Of a stretch of DNA of 8,414 bases, positions 1 to 6,920 are shown piece after piece. Within the stretch, counting starts at the first letter, position 1. The number at the start of each line of letters is the position of its first letter. The notes under the pieces were generated by a model. The model did not search any database, was not told where the DNA came from, and was given only the letters and a program-made list of their open reading frames with translations. The stretch spans positions 1 to 8,414 of the forward strand of contig PLIQ01000008.1 of assembly GCA_003140115.1 (NCBI GenBank). Direction: 5' to 3'. The stretch comes from Actinomycetota bacterium (lineage in GTDB: Bacteria; Actinomycetota; Actinomycetes; Streptosporangiales; Streptosporangiaceae). Position numbers and translations under genes: made by a program.

Positions 1-993
1 TGGCGGGGCGCGTGCCCTGGGCCTCCCCGGTAAGTTCGAGTACATAGCCTGATACGTTGCGAGAATGTCCTGCGCAGAAAGGATGCTGTCGTAGATGGCG
101 ACCTTCCCGATGGCGCCATCAAAGAACGAATCCAGGTCTCGAGTCCCTATCCGCAGCGGAGCATTCGATGCCCCGGGCTTGACATTAAACTGGCTCAGGC
201 TAACCTGACGACCTCGCATTTGCCCATTCTTGTATATTGAAATATATCCATCGGGCCATTCCGCGGACGATCGGCTGTCGATAACGAATGCTACCATAAT
301 CCAATCGCCGGGATGAACTACATCCTGAAAGTACGCTCCGGAGCCCTTACCGCCCGCCAGGTTGAACAGGTATGCTGATATTCGATTTGGCCTCGGCGGA
401 ACCTCTGAATTCGAATAAGAGTACATGCGCATAGCATATTCTTGCTTGCCGACGGTTCCTTTCCCGAGAACATACACGTAGCCTGAGCCTTGAGTATGCG
501 GAAACTGGAGAACGGCAGGCTTTATCCACGCCTCAACGGTGAGGCAGCCCGTGTCCGTTACCGACAGTGACCTAGATGAAGGAACCTGGACATATTGGCT
601 CACGCCATCGAAGGCGCTCGCCAGGTCCCCGTTCGGAAGAGTAGTGAGATCTGGCTTCCCACCGCTAGGTTCATAAATCCCGTTATTACCATTACCGGAC
701 AGGTCTGGTTCAATCCCAGACGATGCATTCCCGAGGGCTAGGTAAAGCACGGGGTGGAATGATAGAACCTGGCGATCGTATCGATCGGTCACCTGCGGGG
801 GCGACGTGACCGACACTGGCTCGCGCTGATCAGTCACGGGTCCCGTGCTGCTTCCTGCCGAACTGCTCCCGTCGCGGGCGCACCCCAGCACCACGCCTAC
901 AAACATGACTATGGCCCCGACCAGGGTAGCCGCACGCCAAGGCGTTCGCGCCGAGACGCCGACTAGTTTCCAGCTCACCTTAACCACGTTCAT
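1..993 (-). CDS. LamG-domain (concanavalin A-like) surface lipoprotein or membrane-anchored protein, C-terminus cut by window edge
   Basis: The minus-strand frame is open for 331 codons from an ATG at 991-993 to base 1, with no stop inside the window. Residues ~20-37 are a hydrophobic stretch after several Lys/Arg, ending in VVLGC with Cys38. This looks like a lipoprotein signal, although Leu at -2 is not ideal, so a plain signal anchor is possible. A Ser/Gly/Pro/Thr-rich linker follows. Residues ~75-315 show LamG_3 hallmarks: DLSGNGNNGIY, AFDGVSQYVQVP, LTVEAWIKP, and near the end FDGAIGKVAIYD followed by SAQDI. Such beta-sandwich domains usually bind glycans or are non-catalytic parts of surface proteins, and no catalytic residues are evident. 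It is the last visible gene of the operon, 83 bases after the lyase/deacetylase, which suggests binding or retention of the polymer. The start is uncertain: in-frame GTG 1005, ATG 1002 and GTG 999 also exist, and the G-rich GGTGGGG abuts ATG 993 without a normal spacer. Confidence 0.8.
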   Translation of the reverse strand, partial: MNVVKVSWKLVGVSARTPWRAATLVGAIVMFVGVVLGCARDGSSSAGSSTGPVTDQREPVSVTSPPQVTDRYDRQVLSFHPVLYLALGNASSGIEPDLSGNGNNGIYEPSGGKPDLTTLPNGDLASAFDGVSQYVQVPSSRSLSVTDTGCLTVEAWIKPAVLQFPHTQGSGYVYVLGKGTVGKQEYAMRMYSYSNSEVPPRPNRISAYLFNLAGGKGSGAYFQDVVHPGDWIMVAFVIDSRSSAEWPDGYISIYKNGQMRGRQVSLSQFNVKPGASNAPLRIGTRDLDSFFDGAIGKVAIYDSILSAQDILATYQAMYSNLPGRPRARAPP

Positions 994-1076
994 CCCCACC
1001 ATCACACATTACAAAAAGGGTATTCATGCTGGGCGCGAAGTCGGCTCCTCTCCTGGCCCGCCCACGTTCGGCGCGG
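994..1076 (-). other. Short intergenic gap between lyase/deacetylase and LamG genes
   Basis: These 83 bases separate two same-strand genes. I see no convincing terminator: a CGCC/GGCG pairing is short and has no T-run, and the CTTTTTG stretch has no stem before it. No clear -35/-10 pair is visible either. Co-transcription with the upstream genes is the simplest reading. Confidence 0.5.
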
Positions 1077-4000
1077 TCAGCCGGTGATAGTTGCGGTGAT
1101 CAGCGACTTCTCACCGGCATTTACGTAGATATGGTTTTTGACGGGCACTGCGTTGCTTCGGTCGAGCTCGCTCAGCGTCATCACCCGGATGCCCGAGGCG
1201 CGGATGCCGTTGATGACTTCCTCGAACTGGGCTAGCGGGAATCCGGGCAGGTCACTAGGCTCGGAATGGATACGATGAAACGTCAAGAGAAGCGTTGTAT
1301 GATACTCTTCAGCAGATTTAACGGCGGCCAGAATCAGCGAGGGCGGAGTGTACCCGATGTCGCCGTCCTCTCCATCGCCGGGATACTGGATCACCAGGTT
1401 GTTCACATCTTTTGGATTACCGAACGGGTAGCTATCTGGGTTGTTAATGATGCCACGCCCGAACATATAATAGCGGCCGACGGCTTGCTCTAGGGCGTCG
1501 TTCATGTCGCCATACGGGTAAATAATCCAGTTGGGCGCGGAGTTCAGCCCGTTCGCCTCCAGCCAGGCGGCCTGCTGAAGAATATCGGAAGCATACCCGG
1601 TCGGGTCATTTCGGTCATAATACGCCTGTACCGCATCCACGTCGGACTGGGTCTGATTGACCATATCCCAGCCCCAGTTATTCTGCAGGGCGCGGAGCTG
1701 ATAAAGATTCAGGTAGTACTGGGCTGGATAGTCAACGTATTTGCCGATGACCCCTATGTTGCCTTGCATCCCCAACTCATGCATGTAGGTCGCGGCTGGA
1801 AGTATCGACTGGTAACCGTCGTCGAAGATGATCACGACTTTGCCGGAAGTCTGGGCAGGTGTGAGTGTTAGCCCGCCGATACTGACCGTCGGGACGGGGC
1901 CGGGGCCAGCCTTCGCCTCGAGCGTAACCGCCATTGCGTCCACATCGGCCCAGTTGACTGCCGGGCCGTTGGCGAGCCAGCCGCCCGAGGCGCCGAACTG
2001 ACCTCCCGGGCCAAGAAAGACATCTATCCAGTCGCCGGCTACGTCAGGGGTGTACGCATTCAGCAGGTCTGTCGTAGCCGACCGAGCCCGGCCGTCGCTG
2101 TACAGGGTCAGCCTCAGCACATCGACCCGCCGTAGTCCCGTCACCCGCAGCCGAAGCCGGGCGTCATGCTGCAGCAGATCCAGCCGGATGGCGTCGTTCA
2201 CCATCGTGACAGGCTCCGTGCCGCTGGCAGTAAGGCTATCGACGACCGAGCCCTGCTGACCCCGCGAGGCAATGGTTCCGCCTCCTGATGCGGTCCAGTT
2301 ATCCGGGGCCGTAGCCGCCGTCACCGCGGCTGTCGGCACGGTCGGCGGATTCGGATCGGTGGCCCAGGCTTTCGGTGCGACAGCTTGGCTGAGGCCCAGG
2401 GCGATGCTGAGCCGTCGGGTACCAAGGGTCACCGCGACCCCGCCCTTATCGACGCTAATGCTGAAGCCAGCCTGCTGCGGTTGGCCGATGGTCAACAGCG
2501 TCATGAACGTAGCCTGACGCCCTCTGATTGCATAGCCGATTTGGTAGCACGGCAACAACTGCCCGTACGAATCGGAACAGAGGCCAGCCGGATCCTGCCC
2601 TCTGCGATTGATCACAACGCTCTCGGAAATCCCTTGAGGTTGCAGCTGCTGGATTGTCACCTCGCGACGCGGCGTGCCGCCGATTCCCGAAACTGTCAGG
2701 CCAGATCTTTGCAACTGCGCAGCGGGGAAGAGATGGAACAGCTGCTGGTAGGTATGTACTGATGCTGAATCAAGCTGGTCGATAACCAGCACATGATCAG
2801 GGTCAAGCAGCATCACCATCCGCCGGTGCTGCACTCCCGCGTACAACGAGCTTTCACCGGCCTGGTAGGTTATACCGTCTTTACTAACCAGCGGCCCGGC
2901 TTCACCGTTACCTTGAGCTTGCGATTTCCCATCGACGGTAACCGTGTTGTGCGACTCTGTGCCATGGAAGTAGTTGTGATAGGGGCCCGCCGCGTACGTG
3001 TACAGGCCAGGGTCCGTAAGAAGATCTCCGCCATCACCATACAGCGTAATTCCCATCGCATCCAGATCGCTATGCGCCGTCCGATAACGTCCGAGGTTGA
3101 AAGTTAGGTAGGTGCTGTCTGCATAAGCGGCGCCGCTCGGCCACCCTGACCGCATGACCGTCAACGAAGAAGCAGGGAAAAACTTGCTGTTAACCGGCGG
3201 CGCTGAACCCTTGGCTCCATGGGTCAGGACATAGAGAAAATTCGGATCCGAGTTGGCCATGCCGATATAGACACCATGATAGTTAATGGTCTCATCAAGA
3301 GATGCGCCCAGCAGGGGGACCTGCGAGTTGGGTTGCAGGATATAAGACGCGAAGTTGATCATCGAGGCGAGCTTTGACGACATCCCAGCCGGGAGCGGCT
3401 GCCGCTGGGCTAGCATATATTGATAAATATTCCAGTATTTCTCAAGCGCGTAAAAGTCGTAGTACGGCGCATTCTCGATTAGCTGACCATCTGCATCGAT
3501 AAGACCCAACAACTGCCATTCGAATCTGTCCATGGCAAGCTGCTTCCACTGCTGAGCGTTCGGCAGAGAGGGGAAGGCAACAGCAAGATTGTAAAGAGCG
3601 GCCGCTTCGTTCGTGCCATGGTTCTCCCCGGTCTGGTAATGATTCGGATCAGCCAAGAAGGCGCCGGTCTTTTCGAGTTCCTGCAGGATTGCTGTGCTCG
3701 CCGACTCGCTAAGCGCATGGGCCTGCCGCAACTTCCACCATGTATCGATAAGCGACATGCAGCGGAAAGCTACAGCATGGGGATCCTTCCATGCCCACGG
3801 GGATTTCGGTTCGGCCGCGATAAAGCTCATGTCGAGGTTTACTAGCCGCTTAGCATAAACCACGTCGCCAGTCGTTCGGAAAGCATAGAGAAGGTTTAGA
3901 GTCGGTCGCAGTGAATAAAATTCAAATCGCCAGTAATTCGCGTCATACGGGTTTTCAGACCAGGTGGGTGAAGCAGGCAACCGGACTGAAGCGTAACGCG

Positions 4001-4448
4001 GGACGTCCCAGACATTTTGCAAGAGGTAATTGGCCGCCTGGATGGTGCCCTGATCTGTACTGGGATAGATTACTTCCCGGCCCATGCCGACCAATGGGTA
4101 TGCCTTGTATATCGAAGCGTACTGACCAGAAGCAAAAGGCTGAACACACACGTAGCCACCGGACACGTCGGACATCTTAAGTGCACTTGGGCAGCTGTTC
4201 AGGAACGGCAGGTTGCTTATTGCGCTAACCGTGTTGTCGGTAGCAACCGATACCGTCTGTGTTATCGTTGACAGCCTGAAAGCGTTGGGAGCTACGTAAT
4301 TAGCGATTTTCAGAGAAAAGATTGCCAGCACCACAAAACTAATGCCCGCTTCAACTATGAAGTGACGAATAGTTCGTGGGCGCTTCTCTTTGCGATCTTT
4401 GGGCGGCGTCTTTACGAGTCCGCCGAAGATCGTTATCCGCGGTACCAT
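1077..4448 (-). CDS. Membrane-anchored heparinase II/III-type polysaccharide lyase fused to a polysaccharide deacetylase (NodB-like) domain
   Basis: This 1123-residue protein has a basic N-terminus, one membrane segment at ~29-46 and an extracytoplasmic remainder. Residues ~165-415 resemble the alpha/alpha-toroid of heparinase II/III and alginate lyases, with NHGTNEAAA (N276, H277) and ENAPYYDFY (Y330 is a candidate catalytic Tyr). Residues ~425-690 match the Heparinase_II_III beta domain: RTAHSDLDAMG (H459), DLLTDPGLYTY, and ESHNTVTVDG (H500). Members cleave uronic-acid polymers by beta-elimination. A Pro/Thr/Ala linker (~690-715) leads to a putative beta-sandwich (~720-865). A polysaccharide-deacetylase fold follows (~869-1100), with IFDDG (D876, D877), YPYG (977-980) and LLLTFHRIH (H1058). 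The usual H-x3-H motif reads QTQSD (932-936), and the Arg before PYG is absent. Cys pairs C86/C101 and C624/C634 could form disulfides. The start is set by AGGAAG five bases upstream; it overlaps the synthase gene by 16 bases, implying translational coupling. Family assignment is strong, substrate is inferred. Confidence 0.88.
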   Translation of the reverse strand: MVPRITIFGGLVKTPPKDRKEKRPRTIRHFIVEAGISFVVLAIFSLKIANYVAPNAFRLSTITQTVSVATDNTVSAISNLPFLNSCPSALKMSDVSGGYVCVQPFASGQYASIYKAYPLVGMGREVIYPSTDQGTIQAANYLLQNVWDVPRYASVRLPASPTWSENPYDANYWRFEFYSLRPTLNLLYAFRTTGDVVYAKRLVNLDMSFIAAEPKSPWAWKDPHAVAFRCMSLIDTWWKLRQAHALSESASTAILQELEKTGAFLADPNHYQTGENHGTNEAAALYNLAVAFPSLPNAQQWKQLAMDRFEWQLLGLIDADGQLIENAPYYDFYALEKYWNIYQYMLAQRQPLPAGMSSKLASMINFASYILQPNSQVPLLGASLDETINYHGVYIGMANSDPNFLYVLTHGAKGSAPPVNSKFFPASSLTVMRSGWPSGAAYADSTYLTFNLGRYRTAHSDLDAMGITLYGDGGDLLTDPGLYTYAAGPYHNYFHGTESHNTVTVDGKSQAQGNGEAGPLVSKDGITYQAGESSLYAGVQHRRMVMLLDPDHVLVIDQLDSASVHTYQQLFHLFPAAQLQRSGLTVSGIGGTPRREVTIQQLQPQGISESVVINRRGQDPAGLCSDSYGQLLPCYQIGYAIRGRQATFMTLLTIGQPQQAGFSISVDKGGVAVTLGTRRLSIALGLSQAVAPKAWATDPNPPTVPTAAVTAATAPDNWTASGGGTIASRGQQGSVVDSLTASGTEPVTMVNDAIRLDLLQHDARLRLRVTGLRRVDVLRLTLYSDGRARSATTDLLNAYTPDVAGDWIDVFLGPGGQFGASGGWLANGPAVNWADVDAMAVTLEAKAGPGPVPTVSIGGLTLTPAQTSGKVVIIFDDGYQSILPAATYMHELGMQGNIGVIGKYVDYPAQYYLNLYQLRALQNNWGWDMVNQTQSDVDAVQAYYDRNDPTGYASDILQQAAWLEANGLNSAPNWIIYPYGDMNDALEQAVGRYYMFGRGIINNPDSYPFGNPKDVNNLVIQYPGDGEDGDIGYTPPSLILAAVKSAEEYHTTLLLTFHRIHSEPSDLPGFPLAQFEEVINGIRASGIRVMTLSELDRSNAVPVKNHIYVNAGEKSLITATITG

Positions 4449-5830
4449 GTCATCTTCCTAATAGTCGCTACGGAATAGAAGATGAGCCAGGAGAACATAA
4501 GGGTCGACATCAGGCTCATCGCAGGCCTGTACAGCCATCGCCTAGAGCCAGGATTTTCGTAACGGAAAGCTAGTCCGAAAGATAGGCCGATGTAACCAAT
4601 TCCGGCTAGATATAGGACTCCAGATACAGGGTCGCCACGTAGCGGTAGATAGATCAGGTGGCGGGCCGCTACAAAAGGACCGAGGAAAACAAATATCACG
4701 TGTATGTAGTAGAATAGTGCGGGCAAGAAGGGGCGGCGCCAGTAAAATCTGCCAGTGACAAAGATATTTCGGATAAAGCTTTTCTTCCACCGGATCTGCT
4801 GCTTGATCACGCCGCGAAAAGTGGCGGGCACGTTGGTCCAGGCACGCGTAGACTTGGAGTATACGACCTTCCAGTCTCGCAGCGGATACGTCGGTGTTGA
4901 GAAGGGAGAATCGGTGAACTTAGGTAGCACTCGCGGTCCTAGGAATGTACCGCCGAGCACGTAGGCGGTGAGCGTCCGATCGGTGGCGAACCGGAACTCC
5001 TGGCCGAGAAATTTGTCGGCCTGCCAGGCAGGCATGAAATTGTAGATTGCAGATCGCCGGAAGAGAGCCAGTGGCCCGGAGACACATGTTACCGCCCCGA
5101 AGACACTTTCAAATGCCTTGCGGACCGAAAACTGACCTTCATACCAAGTGTCTTGCGCCTTAGTAAGAAAGTTAACGTTGCTATTCAATGCCCGGCAATG
5201 ACCGCTTACCGCACCGACGTCTGGATCGTTAACGAAGATCGGGGCAGCGCAGGCCAATGCGTCGTTTTTCCAGACCGTATCGCTATCTGCAAAAGCGATA
5301 ATGGAACCTTTGGAAACCCATAGTCCGGCCGCCAGAGCTCCTTTTTTCCCGCGGTTGACGGGCAGCTCAGTAAGGCTAAAACCGTATCTCTGGCTTAGCT
5401 CTCGTAGTACGCCGACTGTGCCATCGGTGGACGCGTCGTCCACAACGATTATCTCTGTGTTCTCGTAGGTCTGACTGATCATTGAAATTATGCATTCCGT
5501 TACTAGTTCCTTCTCGTTGTGCACCGCTACAATGCAGCTAATAAGTGAATCTTTCATCTGAATATCTCCGGCGGCAATCCGCGCGCCAGCGACCGCGGCC
5601 GGGTCTCGGTAGAACGCCAGAGATACGGTCATGACCACAAATACGACCGCGGTCACCAGTACGCCGTATGCAAAAAAGGCGTCATTAGAATCTGGATTCT
5701 TGAATTCGATTTTCACTGCGAGTAGAAGAGCGAGAGCGAGTACGGCCAGCAATGCAACACCACGCAGGCGTGTACCTAGCGGAAGGCTTGTGGTTCGATG
5801 ACCATGAGGCAGTGCTTGTGATTTAGACAT
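4433..5830 (-). CDS. Membrane glycosyltransferase family 2, hyaluronan/chitin synthase-like processive polysaccharide synthase
   Basis: The 465-residue product has two N-terminal membrane segments (~24-41, ~53-73), a cytoplasmic GT-A domain and about three C-terminal segments (~366-386, ~401-423, ~436-455). The GT2 motifs are in order: SCIVAVHNE, VVDDAST (D131, D132) for UDP binding, FADSDT (D182, D184) for metal, VSGPLALFRR (from ~250), ATDRTLT (D284 is the likely catalytic base, at the place of GDDR in hyaluronan synthases), and QQIRWKKSFIRN (Q344 to W348), the QxxRW hallmark of processive enzymes. The family polymerises UDP-sugars and moves the chain across the membrane. The RWKKS and TDRTLT contexts favour a class I hyaluronan synthase/NodC-like enzyme over cellulose synthase, but the sugars cannot be read from sequence. 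A TTG at 5845 extends the frame by five codons. I chose ATG 5830 because GAGG lies five bases upstream. The dehydrogenase remnant stops 11 bases before this start. Confidence 0.9.
   Translation of the reverse strand: MSKSQALPHGHRTTSLPLGTRLRGVALLAVLALALLLAVKIEFKNPDSNDAFFAYGVLVTAVVFVVMTVSLAFYRDPAAVAGARIAAGDIQMKDSLISCIVAVHNEKELVTECIISMISQTYENTEIIVVDDASTDGTVGVLRELSQRYGFSLTELPVNRGKKGALAAGLWVSKGSIIAFADSDTVWKNDALACAAPIFVNDPDVGAVSGHCRALNSNVNFLTKAQDTWYEGQFSVRKAFESVFGAVTCVSGPLALFRRSAIYNFMPAWQADKFLGQEFRFATDRTLTAYVLGGTFLGPRVLPKFTDSPFSTPTYPLRDWKVVYSKSTRAWTNVPATFRGVIKQQIRWKKSFIRNIFVTGRFYWRRPFLPALFYYIHVIFVFLGPFVAARHLIYLPLRGDPVSGVLYLAGIGYIGLSFGLAFRYENPGSRRWLYRPAMSLMSTLMFSWLIFYSVATIRKMTWYRG
4454..4459 (-). 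promoter_or_regulatory. Ribosome binding site of the lyase/deacetylase gene
   Basis: AGGAAG sits five bases upstream of the ATG at 4446-4448 and inside the last codons of the synthase gene. Together with the 16-base gene overlap it indicates reinitiation or coupled translation of the two proteins. Confidence 0.65.
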
Positions 5831-5835
5831 AAATG

Positions 5836-5839
5836 CCTC
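5836..5839 (-). promoter_or_regulatory. Ribosome binding site of the synthase gene
   Basis: GAGG lies five bases upstream of the ATG at 5828-5830, inside the possible TTG-started extension. It decides the start in favour of ATG 5830, because it would be coding sequence if TTG 5845 were used. Confidence 0.6.
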
Positions 5840-5841
5840 AG

Positions 5842-6108
5842 TCAAAAACGCTCTATGTGCGGGTCGACCATACAGCCGCGTGCGTCAAGGATCCGGCACC
5901 CGGCGCGCGAGATCTGGTCGAGGTTGTATACCGTGACTTCGTGTTCCAGATCATTTGCGCGCCGAACCGGCCTCCCGTCCACGGACCATGCGGGTGCGTA
6001 TGGATCGTGGTATGCAAGCACCGCGCCGCGCGCCATCAGTCTGCGGGCGACGCGAGGGACGGGAGATTCGCGCATGTCGCCAATATCTCTCTTATAGGCC
6101 ACGCCCAA
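5842..6108 (-). pseudogene. C-terminal remnant of a nucleotide-sugar (UDP-glucose/UDP-HexNAc type) dehydrogenase, 5' part missing
   Basis: The 88 codons from the TTG at 6106-6108 match the UDP-binding C-terminal domain of the UDPG/MGDP dehydrogenase family: LGVAYKRDIGDMRESP at the start, RGAVLAYHDPYAP and VDGRPVRR in the middle, and the closing strand CRILDARG. Intact members have about 400-450 residues, with an N-terminal NAD-binding domain and a catalytic Cys, all absent here. In-frame codons before 6108 extend only to GGC (6115-6117), then TAA, and no other frame out to about 6530 resumes recognisable dehydrogenase sequence. Intact enzymes oxidise C6 of a UDP-sugar to give a UDP-uronic acid, a fitting precursor for the synthase directly downstream. 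The fragment should be inactive as a dehydrogenase. Its good conservation suggests recent truncation. Translation of the piece from TTG or GTG cannot be excluded, but no convincing ribosome binding site is seen. Confidence 0.85.
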
Positions 6109-6112
6109 TTGA

Positions 6113-6128
6113 ACGCCTTATTCGGCGT
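6113..6128. repeat. Short inverted repeat at the dehydrogenase truncation point
   Basis: ACGCC and GGCGT form perfect five-base arms around a six-base loop (TTATTC on the plus strand). It lies exactly where recognisable dehydrogenase sequence ends. There is no T-run after it, so it is not a standard intrinsic terminator. A pairing this short can arise by chance. Confidence 0.35.
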
Positions 6129-6920
6129 CTTCTCCCCACTTAGTATGCCATTACGCCCGGGCGGTACGCTATCGCCTGAAAGGGCGCCAATTAACGGCAT
6201 TGATGTCTGCTAAGCCCGTGTTTCTAGAGCGAACTCGAAATTTGCGCTCGCGTCACCTAGACCGTTATATCCGGACAAGATCACGACCGTTCGTGGTCGC
6301 CTCCCCTATTGCCGCCATGACTGGTGCCGCAGATGATCATCAAGGTGACGGCTCCCCCTACGGGCCGCCCTCCATTAGATAATACGACCAGCGGGGATGG
6401 CAAGCGGTTACGCGAATGTTTAGGCTCTAGCCCTGCCTTTTGGTCCGGACGTAGAGCTGGGACGGCGCGCCTAACGTAGGAAGTGCTCCTAAACTGGTGC
6501 GATACGGGGTGTCGAGGTGCTTACTTAATAGGTGCGGCGCCTCTTGGGTGATGCAACGTGGAAGGTTCTAGCGTGCTTGTTGCCGCGGTGTCCGGGCTGC
6601 TCGAGTCGGCGGGTGCATAAGGGGCTCCGTCCCAATGCCATGTAGATCGGCGTTTTCGCGGCCGGGTTCAGGCTGCGGTGGCGGTTACGTTGCGTGATTC
6701 CTGACGCTGGCTGGATCGACTGCTTGTTGGTGCCGACGGGACACGCGGTGAGTGTTTTGCCTGTGGTTACGGGCTTTCTGGCGGGACTCCCGGTAGGAGA
6801 AGAGGTGCTGACGCCCTTCTGATCCGGGAGCCCCTCGTGTCTTTGTATCCTGCCGTGCTGTTTCCTGTCAGTCCAGCGGACGAGGCCGCCTGGTGGCAGC
6901 CGGGACCAGGCAGCGCCCGG
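6129..6920. other. Non-coding or degraded stretch between the truncated dehydrogenase and the transposase
   Basis: No gene is convincing in these roughly 790 bases. Intermediate base composition (60% G+C in a sample at 6301-6360) links it clearly to neither flank. A 60-codon plus-strand frame from ATG 6203 to 6382 encodes a basic peptide I do not recognise and has no supporting context. A small hairpin (CACGA-ccgt-TCGTG) lies near 6282-6295. The left end of the insertion element and any old promoter of the minus-strand operon would be expected in this stretch, but neither can be fixed from the sequence. No tRNA or rRNA pattern was noticed. Confidence 0.5.

Noticed and set aside
994..1076. Rho-independent terminator between the last two operon genes
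   Set aside because: The only pairing is four bases with no adjacent T-run; the CTTTTTG stretch is not preceded by a stem.
6030..6200. Alternative minus-strand frame through the dehydrogenase break that might restore the missing part by frameshift
   Set aside because: Its translation (beginning MPLIGALSGDS) lacks the expected dehydrogenase residues upstream of LGVAYK, so a simple frameshift does not explain the truncation.
5833..6213. 126-codon plus-strand frame
   Set aside because: Antisense to the dehydrogenase remnant, whose conserved motifs are on the minus strand.
6203..6382. 60-codon plus-strand frame with many Arg residues
   Set aside because: No recognised motif, no clear ribosome binding site, and it lies in a degraded-looking stretch; chance frame is more likely.
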